NCBI RefSeq assembly: GCF_003751605.1
Contig: NZ_RJVJ01000001.1
Span: 372,001-436,000, forward strand
DNA length: 64,000 bases
From: Kitasatospora cineracea
GTDB taxonomy: Bacteria > Actinomycetota > Actinomycetes > Streptomycetales > Streptomycetaceae
Reading direction: 5' to 3'
Shown here piece by piece: positions 9,473-17,037 of this stretch (position 1 is the first letter of the stretch; each line of letters opens with the position of its first letter). The notes under the pieces were generated by a model that did not search any database, was not told the origin of the DNA, and worked only from the letters and a program-made list of their open reading frames with translations. A program made the position numbers and the translations under genes.

Positions 9473-9556
9473 GCCCACCATCATTCCGCATCCCCGGCGA
9501 CCGACCGCAAGGATTTTCGTATCACGATGCGGTAATTCCGTCATGCGAAAAGCCGA

Positions 9557-10705
9557 TCAGATCCGGCGGTGCTTGCGGGCCCGCCGGACCAGCGCGGCGG
9601 TGCCGATCAGCGCCACCGTCGCCCCGGCCGCGCCCAGGCTGGTGGCGGCCTCCTTGCCGCCCAGCCGCCGCCCGGCCACCGCGTGCTTGCCGGACACCTG
9701 GGCGAGCAGCTCGGCCAGCACCTCCTCGTTGGTGTGCCGCGGCCGCCAGCCCGCCTCGTGCAGCCGGCTGCCGGACACCACCCACGGGTACATCGTGTAC
9801 GCCAGGTCCCCGGCCGGGGCCGGGGTCAGGCCGAGCCGGTGCAGCCGGGCCGCGGTGCCCAGGGCCAGCGAGGCGGGCAGCTCCATCCGCCGGATCCCGG
9901 ACAGCTCCTCCACGTCCTCCTGCTCCAGCCAGCCGTCGCAGCCGACCGTCACCTCGCCCTCGACCAGGCCGAGCGCCGCGTACTCCAGCGCCGCGGCCAG
10001 GTCGTCCAGGTGGCAGAACTGCCAGCACGGGCGGGAGCCGGCCACCACCAGCAGCCGGGGCGCCTCGAAGTGCCGGGTCAGCACGGTGTCGATGCCCGGG
10101 CCGACCACCACGGCCGGGCGCAGCACGGTGATCTGCAGCCCCGGGTGGGCGCGCGGGGCGCGCCGGGCCAGGCGCTCGATCTCCAGCAGGTCGCCGACCA
10201 GCGACGCCTCCTCGGTGGCCCGCAGCTCGGAGTCCTCGGCCAGCGGGACCTCGTTGTCGGGCAGCGCGCCGTAGACCATCGCGGAGGTGCACAGCACCAC
10301 TCGGTGCACCCCGGCGGCCGCAGCGGCGGTCACCACGGTCTGCGCGCCGCGCACGTTGTAGGCGCTGCGGGTGCGCGGGTCGGACTCCATGCCGAGGTCC
10401 ATCGCCAGGTGCACCACCACGTCGACGCCGGCCAGCCGCTCGGCCACCGCCGGGTCGCGCACGTCCAGCACCCGCCACTGCACGCCGGGCACCTCGCCGC
10501 GGCGGTCGTCCACCGCGAGCACCCGCCGCACGTGCGGGGAGTCGACCAGCCGCTGCGCGACGCGCTCGCCGAGCACGCCCGCCGCGCCGGTGACGGCCAC
10601 GGTCAGCGGTCTGCCGCCGTAGGCTGGAGTCGGCGAACCGGCATCGGCCGGCGCACCCTCGCCCTCGGTCAGCCCAGAGCGAACGTCCGAAGGCGGGGAA
10701 CTCAC
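9557..10705 (-). CDS. SDR-fold NAD(P)-binding protein with a C-terminal membrane-associated tail
   Basis: The 382-residue protein begins with about 30 disordered residues, then an extended SDR Rossmann domain with TGAAGVLG (39-46) as nucleotide-binding loop. The C-terminal 35 residues form a hydrophobic Ala/Gly helix followed by RRARKHRRI, suggesting membrane attachment with the basic end in the cytoplasm. The serine-containing strand (VVLCTSAMVYG) is present, but where extended SDRs carry Tyr-x-x-x-Lys this protein has SLVGDLLEIE, so the usual catalytic pair looks absent. It may bind dinucleotide without normal redox chemistry. GTG at 10705 is chosen for its GGAGG seven bases upstream. The substrate is unknown. 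Confidence 0.8.
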   Translation of the reverse strand: MSSPPSDVRSGLTEGEGAPADAGSPTPAYGGRPLTVAVTGAAGVLGERVAQRLVDSPHVRRVLAVDDRRGEVPGVQWRVLDVRDPAVAERLAGVDVVVHLAMDLGMESDPRTRSAYNVRGAQTVVTAAAAAGVHRVVLCTSAMVYGALPDNEVPLAEDSELRATEEASLVGDLLEIERLARRAPRAHPGLQITVLRPAVVVGPGIDTVLTRHFEAPRLLVVAGSRPCWQFCHLDDLAAALEYAALGLVEGEVTVGCDGWLEQEDVEELSGIRRMELPASLALGTAARLHRLGLTPAPAGDLAYTMYPWVVSGSRLHEAGWRPRHTNEEVLAELLAQVSGKHAVAGRRLGGKEAATSLGAAGATVALIGTAALVRRARKHRRI

Positions 10706-10896
10706 CGGCCATCCTCCACGGTTAGCTTAAGTGCGGACGTACGAGTGTCACGCACTTGACCATCCTGCCCGAGGCTCGGCCCCGGCGGTGCACCCGGCGC
10801 GGTCGCCGCGAGACCATTCAAACCGCTCGGAGCCCCCGGGCGGCAGACTTTCCCGCCACACCACCCGCGTGACGGCCGATCAGATCGAGGACCCCC
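10706..10896. promoter_or_regulatory. Divergent promoter region with inverted repeat
   Basis: The 191 bases between the divergent SDR and metalloprotease genes contain a 7-bp dyad, AAGTGCG (10729-10735) and CGCACTT (10751-10757). TAAGCT on the minus strand (near 10727) could be a -10 for the SDR gene, and TTGACC (10756-10761) could be a -35 for the rightward operon. These assignments are by eye only. Confidence 0.35.
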
Positions 10897-12477
10897 GTGA
10901 GCGACCTCCCCTTCGGATTCGGCGTTCCCCCCGAGGAGCCCGAGGACGGCGAGAACAAGGGCAAGAAGGACGGCGAGCAGGGCGACTCGACCCCGCAGCA
11001 GCCGTTCGGCTTCGGCAACGGCAACCCCTTCGGGGCGCTGTTCGGCATGGGCGGCCCCGGCGGCGGGCAGGGCGGGGACAACCCGTTCGCCGCGATGATG
11101 GGCGGCTTCAACCCCAACGACCTCGGCGCGGCGTTCCAGCAGCTCGGGCAGATGCTCTCGTTCGAGGGCGGCCCGGTGAACTGGGACCTGGCCAAGAACA
11201 TCGCCCGGCAGACCGTGGTCGCCGAGCAGCCCGAGGGCAAGACCAAGGACCGCTCGGTCGGCGCGGCCGAGCGCACCGCCGTCACCGAGGCCGTCCGGCT
11301 GGCCGACCTGTGGCTGGACTCGGCGACCGAGTTCCCCTCCACCTCCTCCGCGGCGGTGGCGTGGAGCCGCGCCGAGTGGATCGAGGCCACCCTGCCGGTC
11401 TGGAAGGACCTGGTCGACCCGGTCGCCGAGCGGGTCGGCAACGCCATGGGCGGCGTGCTGCCCGAGGAGATGCAGGCGATGGCCGGGCCGCTGATGGGCA
11501 TGATGCGCTCGATGGGCGGCGCCATGTTCGGCACCCAGATCGGGCAGGCGCTCGGCGCGCTGGCCGCCGAGGTGCTCGGCTCCACCGACGTCGGCCTGCC
11601 GCTCGCCCCCGCCGGGAAGGCCGCGCTGCTGCCGCAGAACATCGCCGAGTTCGGCGAGGGCCTGAACGTGCCCGCCGAGGAGGTCCGGCTCTACCTGGCC
11701 CTGCGCGAGGCCGCCCACCAGCGCCTGTTCGCGCACGTGCCGTGGCTGCGGGCGCACCTGTTCGGCGCGGTCGAGGCTTACGCGCGCGGCATCAAGGTCG
11801 ACACCTCGCGGATGGAGGAGCTGGTCGGCCAGCTCGACCCGGCCAACCCCGAGGCGCTCCAGGACGCGCTGGCCGGCGGCCTGCTGCAGCCCGAGGACAC
11901 CCCCGCGCAGAAGGCCGCGCTGGCCCGGCTGGAGACCGCGCTGGCCCTGGTCGAGGGCTGGGTCGACGCCGTGGTGCACACCGCCGCCGCCCCGCACCTG
12001 CCGCAGGCCGCCGCGCTGCGCGAGACGCTCCGCCGCCGCCGCGCCTCCGGCGGCCCCGCCGAGCAGACCTTCGCCACCCTGGTCGGCCTCGAACTGCGCC
12101 CGCGCCGCCTGCGCGACGCCTCCCGGCTGTGGGCCTCGCTCGCCGACGCCCGCGGCGTCGAGGGCCGGGACGCGCTGTGGAGCCACCCCGACATGCTGCC
12201 CACCGCCGCCGACCTGGACGACCCGGACGGCTTCGTGCACCGCGACACCGCGGCGGTCGCCGAGGGCGGCTTCGACTTCGACGCGCTGGACAAGCTGCTC
12301 GGCGAGGCCGCGGGCGGCGGGGCGACGAGCTCCGGCTCCGGCTCCGGCTCCGCTGAGGACGTCGGCTCCGGGGCCGGGAAGGCCGACCTGAGCAAGGGCG
12401 GCGCGTCCCCCGAGTCCGGCTCGGAGCCCTCCTCGGACGAGGACGGCGAGCAGGGTCCGGAGGGCACCGGCAAGTGA
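10897..12477 (+). CDS. DUF2342-type zinc-dependent metalloprotease family protein
   Basis: The 526-residue product matches the actinobacterial DUF2342 / zincin-like family (Rv3195 type). The N-terminal 60 residues are Gly/Pro/Phe-rich, the core (about 90-460) is mainly helical, and the last 60 residues are a Ser/Gly/Glu-rich tail. The family motif is visible as REAAHQRLF with E271 and H274, an arrangement related to zincin metal sites. Substrates are unknown; proteolytic activity is inferred from family naming only. The GTG start has GAGG six bases upstream. The stop codon overlaps the start of the Nudix gene by four bases, indicating translational coupling. Confidence 0.85.
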   Translation: MSDLPFGFGVPPEEPEDGENKGKKDGEQGDSTPQQPFGFGNGNPFGALFGMGGPGGGQGGDNPFAAMMGGFNPNDLGAAFQQLGQMLSFEGGPVNWDLAKNIARQTVVAEQPEGKTKDRSVGAAERTAVTEAVRLADLWLDSATEFPSTSSAAVAWSRAEWIEATLPVWKDLVDPVAERVGNAMGGVLPEEMQAMAGPLMGMMRSMGGAMFGTQIGQALGALAAEVLGSTDVGLPLAPAGKAALLPQNIAEFGEGLNVPAEEVRLYLALREAAHQRLFAHVPWLRAHLFGAVEAYARGIKVDTSRMEELVGQLDPANPEALQDALAGGLLQPEDTPAQKAALARLETALALVEGWVDAVVHTAAAPHLPQAAALRETLRRRRASGGPAEQTFATLVGLELRPRRLRDASRLWASLADARGVEGRDALWSHPDMLPTAADLDDPDGFVHRDTAAVAEGGFDFDALDKLLGEAAGGGATSSGSGSGSAEDVGSGAGKADLSKGGASPESGSEPSSDEDGEQGPEGTGK

Positions 12478-13037
12478 CCGACCTCCACGCCGACGCCGTC
12501 CGCGTCCTCACCGACTGGGCGCCCGACGCCGCCGGGCAGGACGGGCTGCGCCGCGACTACCTGGCCCACCTGGCCGACCGTCCCGACGGCATGTGGCGGG
12601 CCTGCCTGCCCGGGCACATCACGGCCAGCGCGCTGGTCGTCGACCCCGAGGGCGGGCGGGTGCTGCTCACCCTGCACCCGAAGGTCGGGCGGTGGCTGCA
12701 GATGGGCGGCCACTGCGAGCCCGGCGACGACACGCTGGCCGCGGCCGCGCTGCGCGAGGCGGTCGAGGAGTCCGGCATCGCCGACCTGGCACTGCTCGCC
12801 GTCGACGGCCGCACCGCGCCGGTGAAACTGGACCGGCACCAGGTGCGCTGCGCCGGGAAGGACCGGCCGGAGAACACCCACCTCGACGTGCAGTACGTGG
12901 CCCTGGCCCCGGCCGGGGCGCGCGAGCTGATCAGCGAGGAGTCGCTGGACCTGCGCTGGTTCGGCTGGGACGAGCTGCCCGCCGACACCGACCGCTCGGT
13001 GCGCGAGCTGGTGGCGACGGCCCGCGGACTGGTCTGA
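12474..13037 (+). CDS. Nudix hydrolase
   Basis: This 187-residue protein is translationally coupled to the metalloprotease gene through a GTGA overlap. The Nudix box lies at residues 78-101: GGHCEPGDDTLAAAALREAV followed by EESGI. It retains the metal-binding REAVEES core, but carries Asp instead of the first Glu and one extra residue in the spacing, a variant I have seen in streptomycete relatives. Nudix enzymes cleave nucleoside diphosphates linked to another moiety; the substrate cannot be told from the sequence. A house-cleaning role toward damaged nucleotides is one option. Confidence 0.88.
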   Translation: MTDLHADAVRVLTDWAPDAAGQDGLRRDYLAHLADRPDGMWRACLPGHITASALVVDPEGGRVLLTLHPKVGRWLQMGGHCEPGDDTLAAAALREAVEESGIADLALLAVDGRTAPVKLDRHQVRCAGKDRPENTHLDVQYVALAPAGARELISEESLDLRWFGWDELPADTDRSVRELVATARGLV

Positions 13038-13061
13038 CCCCGCGACTCCCCCGGCGTGCCG

Positions 13062-13102
13062 CGAGGCCCCCGGTCGCCCCTGGCGGGCGGTCGGGGGCCT
13101 CG
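13062..13102 (+). terminator. Hairpin terminator after the Nudix gene
   Basis: An 11-bp perfect stem (13062-13072 with 13092-13102) lies between the Nudix gene and the convergent metallopeptidase gene and may work in both directions. Confidence 0.7.
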
Positions 13103-13139
13103 TGTCGTGCGTGGCCGCACCGTCCGGGCGTCCGCCGGG

Positions 13140-13982
13140 TCAGGTGAGGCGGGCGGGCGGGATGTGCGGCAGGCGGGCGGCGGAGGCGACGCCCTCCAGG
13201 TAGCCGCGGGCCCGCTCGGTGCGCGGGTAGGCGTCCAGCAGGGCCCAGAACCCGGGGCCGTGGTCGGGGACCAGCAGGTGCGCCAGCTCGTGCAGCAGGA
13301 CGTAGTCGACCACGTACTCGGGCATGCCCTGCAGGCGGTGGGAGAGCCGGATGGTGCGCTCGCTCGGGGTGCAGGAGCCCCAGCGGGAGTTCTGGTTGGT
13401 GACCCAGCGGACCTGCTCGGGGACGGCCCGGCCGCCCAGGTAGAGCCCGGAGAGCTCGTGGGCGCGGGACTGCAGCGCCTCGTCGCCGAGCGTCCGGCGG
13501 CTCTCCTGCGCGGCCAGCTTGTCGAGCATCTGGGCCACCCAGCGCTGCTCCTCGGCGTGCGACATCCGGGCCGGGATCAGCACCACGGTCCGGTCGCCCT
13601 CGCGGTAGGCGGAGACGGTGCGGCTGCGGCGGGCGCTGCGGCGGACCTCGACCTTGCTGCGGTCGACGGCGGGCCGCTCGGCGGCGGTGCGCTCGACGCC
13701 GGTGCGCTCGATGGCGGTGCGCTCGGCGGCGGCGTGTCCGGTGCCGGTGCGTTCGACGCCAGTGCGTCCGGCGCGCTCCGGGGCGGGCCGCTCGGGGGCG
13801 TTCCGGGCGGGGGTGCCGCGGTCGCCCGGGCGGTGCGGGTCGGAGGTGTGCTCGCGGTCGGTTGCGTACTCACGATCGGCCCCGGCGCTGGCATGCGCGC
13901 CGGGCGCCGCGGTCGTCGTCCCGGAGGCTGCCCGGGCACGCCGATGCGACGCCGACCGATGGGAGTCCCGTTCGGCTGCCAT
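13140..13982 (-). CDS. YgjP/WLM-type zinc metallopeptidase (M48-like)
   Basis: The C-terminal domain (about residues 130-275) carries the zinc motif HELAHLLVPDHG, with H231, E232, H235 and third ligand H241, plus the preceding NQNSRWGSC element typical of the YgjP/WLM family. The first 125 residues are a low-complexity region built on repeats such as ERTGVERT and AERTAIERT, probably disordered. The ATG at 13982 gives 280 residues but has no good ribosome binding site, so the start is uncertain; an upstream in-frame ATG at 14078 is less likely. Cytoplasmic, function unknown; the family has been linked to DNA-protein crosslink repair only for eukaryotic WLM relatives. Confidence 0.85.
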   Translation of the reverse strand: MAAERDSHRSASHRRARAASGTTTAAPGAHASAGADREYATDREHTSDPHRPGDRGTPARNAPERPAPERAGRTGVERTGTGHAAAERTAIERTGVERTAAERPAVDRSKVEVRRSARRSRTVSAYREGDRTVVLIPARMSHAEEQRWVAQMLDKLAAQESRRTLGDEALQSRAHELSGLYLGGRAVPEQVRWVTNQNSRWGSCTPSERTIRLSHRLQGMPEYVVDYVLLHELAHLLVPDHGPGFWALLDAYPRTERARGYLEGVASAARLPHIPPARLT

Positions 13983-14199
13983 GGCACAGGACGTTACCCC
14001 GTCGCCGTGACAGAAGTCCGGCACCGGGGCGGCGCGGCATCGGGGACCACCCGGGTGCGTTGTCCACAGGCTGTGCACGGCGATGAACCGATCGTCCTAC
14101 CGGGGCTGTGAACAACGGATTTCCGCCGATCGGGACCGCCGGGCAAGCTGCGGTGACCAGTGATCCCGACGCCGGGGTCCCGACCGTGGGAGGTACCGC

Positions 14200-15309
14200 A
14201 TGCGCCCCGTGATCAAGCCCGCCCTGGCCCGGCTCTGGCGGGAGAAGCAGGCCCTGCAGTTCGGCACCGTGCGGCGGCACGCCCGGCTGATCGAGGGCGT
14301 CGACCGCAGGCTGGCCGGCTTCCTGGAGCTGATCGACGGCACCCGGGACGGCCCCGCCCTGGTCGCCGCCGGGCAGCGGCTCGGGCTGAGCGCCGAGTAC
14401 TGCCGGGCGGTGCTCGACTCGCTCGCCAGCAGCGAACTGCTGGACGACGCCCAGGCCCTGCGGGACGTGCTGGAGCTGTACCCACCCGCCCGGCGGGAGC
14501 TGATCGGCCCCGACCTGGCCTCGCTCTCCCTGGTGCACCCGGCGCCCGGCGAGGCCGCCGCGGTGCTGCACGGCCGGATCCGGGCCCGGGTCGAGGTGCG
14601 CGGCGCCGGGCGGATCGGGGCCGCCGTCGGGGCCGCGCTGGCGGCCGGCGGGATCGGCGAGGTCGCGGTGCTGGACCGCGGCCGGGTCGCCGCCCGGGAC
14701 TGCGCGCCCGGCGGGCTGCCGCCGGGCGACATCGGGCGGCTGCGCTCCACCGCCGCCCGCGAGCTGGTGCACCGCGTCACCGGTGCCCCGGTCGGCGAGC
14801 GCTACCGGCGCCCGCCCGCCGCTCCCCCGCCGCCCACCCTGGTGGTGCTCGCCCCGCGGGACGGCTCCGCCGCGTACACCGGGGCCGCCGTGGACGCCCA
14901 GGAGCTGATGCGGGCCGGCATCCCGCACCTGTACACCGGGGTGCTCGAACACCTCGGCGTGGTCGGCCCGCTGGTCGTCCCCGGCGCCTCCGCCTGCGGC
15001 AGCTGCGCCACCCTGGCCCGGCGGGACGAGGACGAGGCGTGGCCCCGGCTGCTGGCCCAGCTGATCGACGAGGGCCCCGGCCGGGCCCGCGTCCCGGCCT
15101 GCGACGGCGCGGTCGCCACCTCGGTCGCCGGGCTCGCCGCGCTGCACGCCCAGCTGTACCTGGACGGGGTGCTGCCACCGAGCGTGGACGGCTGGTGCGA
15201 GCTGTCCGCCGCCGACGGCATGGTGCGGCGGCTGCGGCTGCGCAGCCACCCGGATTGCGGTTGCCTCTGGCAGTCCGCCGCACCGGGGCGAACGGGCACA
15301 ATGGCCTAG
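14200..15309 (+). CDS. E1/ThiF-like protein with N-terminal winged-helix-like domain
   Basis: The 369-residue product has a C-terminal E1-type Rossmann domain with GAGRIGAAVG (about 135-144) and two paired cysteine sites, C266/C269 (CGSC) and C353/C355 (CGC), that likely bind structural zinc. Residues 20-85 resemble a small winged-helix of the kind that binds peptide substrates in RiPP maturation (RRE/PqqD-like). The adenylating core is degenerate: the segment VLDRGRVAARDCAPGGLPPG lacks the usual Asn-Leu-x-Arg-Gln, and the lysine position is Arg. That resembles partner proteins of azole/azoline peptide systems. No cyclodehydratase or precursor peptide is seen nearby. Biological role unknown. 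Confidence 0.75.
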   Translation: MRPVIKPALARLWREKQALQFGTVRRHARLIEGVDRRLAGFLELIDGTRDGPALVAAGQRLGLSAEYCRAVLDSLASSELLDDAQALRDVLELYPPARRELIGPDLASLSLVHPAPGEAAAVLHGRIRARVEVRGAGRIGAAVGAALAAGGIGEVAVLDRGRVAARDCAPGGLPPGDIGRLRSTAARELVHRVTGAPVGERYRRPPAAPPPPTLVVLAPRDGSAAYTGAAVDAQELMRAGIPHLYTGVLEHLGVVGPLVVPGASACGSCATLARRDEDEAWPRLLAQLIDEGPGRARVPACDGAVATSVAGLAALHAQLYLDGVLPPSVDGWCELSAADGMVRRLRLRSHPDCGCLWQSAAPGRTGTMA

Positions 15310-15437
15310 GACGACCCCTGGGGCCCGTTCGGCAGCCCGCGCCCGATCCGTCGCCACCCGCCCGGTGCACCGCTTCCGGGGGCGGGCGGCGGCCCCTCGG
15401 GCCCGGAGCGCGCCGGGCGGGTGCCGGGAGCCGCTGT

Positions 15438-15465
15438 ACCGACCGCCGGCGGGGCGCCGGTCGGT
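15438..15465 (+). promoter_or_regulatory. Hairpin just upstream of the ABC1 leader ORF
   Basis: ACCGACC (15438-15444) and GGTCGGT (15459-15465) form a 7-bp stem ending a few bases before the strong ribosome binding site of the leader ORF. It could affect access of ribosomes, or be an attenuating structure. Confidence 0.35.
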
Positions 15466-15485
15466 CCGGAGGATCAGGAGGTCCG

Positions 15486-15605
15486 GTGAGCGATCTACCG
15501 CGCAAGGCAAGGACCGGCACGGCCCGGCCGGTCGTCCGACCGCGTGCCGGGGCGGCCCCGGCCGCCACCGGCCGCGCCGTCCGGACGGGGGCGGCTGATG
15601 TCTGA
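15486..15605 (+). CDS. 39-codon leader ORF that mimics the ABC1 kinase N-terminus
   Basis: A GTG at 15486 follows an excellent AGGAGG site. The peptide starts MSDLPRKARTGTARPV and then becomes an Ala/Arg-rich tail, stopping at 15605. Its stop overlaps the ATG of the kinase gene at 15598, in a different frame. The first codons copy the kinase start (MSEMPRKAVSRTARLA) at both protein and DNA level, including a shared CCGCGCAAGGC. It may drive translational coupling of the kinase, or be a relic of a local duplication or frameshift. Related kinases, as I recall them, begin MSDLPRKA. Confidence 0.5.
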   Translation: MSDLPRKARTGTARPVVRPRAGAAPAATGRAVRTGAADV

Positions 15606-16947
15606 GATGCCGCGCAAGGCGGTCTCCCGGACGGCCCGGCTGGCGGCCCTGCCGCTGAGCTTCGCCGGGCGGGCCACCCTCGGCCTGGGCAAGCGCCTGG
15701 GCGGGCGGCCCGCGGAGGAGGTGGCGGCCGAGCTCCAGGCCCAGACCGCGGAGCAACTCTTCGCCACCCTAGGCAAGTTGAAGGGCGGTGCGATGAAGTT
15801 CGGGCAGGCCATGTCGGTCTTCGAGTCCGCCCTCCCGGAGGACGTCGCGGGCCCCTACCGGGCCGCGCTCACCAAGCTCCAGGAGTCCGCCCCGGCGATG
15901 CCGACCCGCACCGTGCACGCGGTGCTCTCGGCCGACCTCGGCGAGGGCTGGGCGGAGAACTTCCGCTCCTTCTCCGACCAGCCGTCCGCCGCCGCCTCGA
16001 TCGGCCAGGTGCACCGCGCCGTCTGGAAGGACGGACGGGACGTCGCGGTCAAGATCCAGTATCCGGGCGCGGGCGACGCCCTGCTCAGCGACCTCAGCCA
16101 ACTCTCCCGGCTGGCCCGGATGCTGGGTCCGCTGATCCCGGGCGTGGACATCAAGCCGCTGATCGCCGAACTGCGCGAGCGGGTCACCGAGGAACTGGAC
16201 TACCGGCTGGAGGCGGAGTCCCAGCAGCTGCACGCCCGGGAGTTCGCCGGGGACGCCGACATCCTGGTGCCCCGGGTGGTCGCCCAGTCCGGGCGGGTGC
16301 TGGTCACCGAGTGGCTGGAGGGCAAGCCGCTCTCCCAGGTCGTCTCGGACGGCACCCGCGCCGAGCGCGACCGGGCCGGCCAGCTCCTGGCCCGCTTCCT
16401 GTTCGCCGGCCCGAGCCGCACCGGCCTGCTGCACGCAGACCCGCACCCGGGCAACTTCCGGCTCGTCAAGACCGGCCGCAGCTCAGCCAGTTGGAAGCTC
16501 GGCGTGCTCGACTTCGGCACCGTCGACCGCCTCCCCGGCGGCCTGCCCCGCCCGATCGGCACCTCGCTGCGCCTGGCCCTGGCCGGGGACGCCGGGGCGG
16601 TGTACGACCTGCTCCGGCAGGAGAACTTCGTCCGCCCCGGCATCTCGCTCGACCCGGACGCGGTGCTCGACTACCTGCTCCCGATCATCGAACCCACCCG
16701 CGCCGAGCAGTTCACCTTCAGCCGTCCCTGGATGCGCACCCAGGCCGCCCGGATCGCCGACCCGCGCTCCCCCGCCTACAACCTCGGCAAGCAGCTCAAC
16801 CTCCCGCCCTCCTACCTGCTGATCCACCGCGTCACCCTCTCCACCATCGGCGTCCTGTGCCAACTCGGCGCCACCGTCCGCCTGCACGAGGAACTCCTCC
16901 GCTGGCTCCCCGGCTTCGCCGAGCCGGAGGCCGACCAGGCCGACTGA
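15598..16947 (+). CDS. ABC1/AarF (UbiB-like) atypical kinase
   Basis: This 449-residue protein belongs to the ABC1/ADCK/UbiB kinase-like family, linked in other organisms to quinone biosynthesis and lipid handling. Family signatures are all visible: KGGAMKFGQAMS (the KxGQ motif), AAASIGQVHRAVW (Ala-rich loop in place of the glycine-rich loop), VAVKIQYPG (ATP lysine), LLHADPHPGNF and GVLDFGTVD (metal and catalytic Asp residues). The ATG at 15598 lies inside the end of the leader ORF. The gene is the Rv3197 counterpart by neighbourhood (close to whiB7 in mycobacteria). The substrate in actinomycetes is not known. Confidence 0.9.
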   Translation: MSEMPRKAVSRTARLAALPLSFAGRATLGLGKRLGGRPAEEVAAELQAQTAEQLFATLGKLKGGAMKFGQAMSVFESALPEDVAGPYRAALTKLQESAPAMPTRTVHAVLSADLGEGWAENFRSFSDQPSAAASIGQVHRAVWKDGRDVAVKIQYPGAGDALLSDLSQLSRLARMLGPLIPGVDIKPLIAELRERVTEELDYRLEAESQQLHAREFAGDADILVPRVVAQSGRVLVTEWLEGKPLSQVVSDGTRAERDRAGQLLARFLFAGPSRTGLLHADPHPGNFRLVKTGRSSASWKLGVLDFGTVDRLPGGLPRPIGTSLRLALAGDAGAVYDLLRQENFVRPGISLDPDAVLDYLLPIIEPTRAEQFTFSRPWMRTQAARIADPRSPAYNLGKQLNLPPSYLLIHRVTLSTIGVLCQLGATVRLHEELLRWLPGFAEPEADQAD

Positions 16948-17037
16948 GCCGACCGCCCCGCGCGCCCCGGCCCGCAAAACGCTTTGCCCCGGCCGGGGCG
17001 CGCGCTGCACGCTGGGCACGGACGAAGGAGGACGGGC

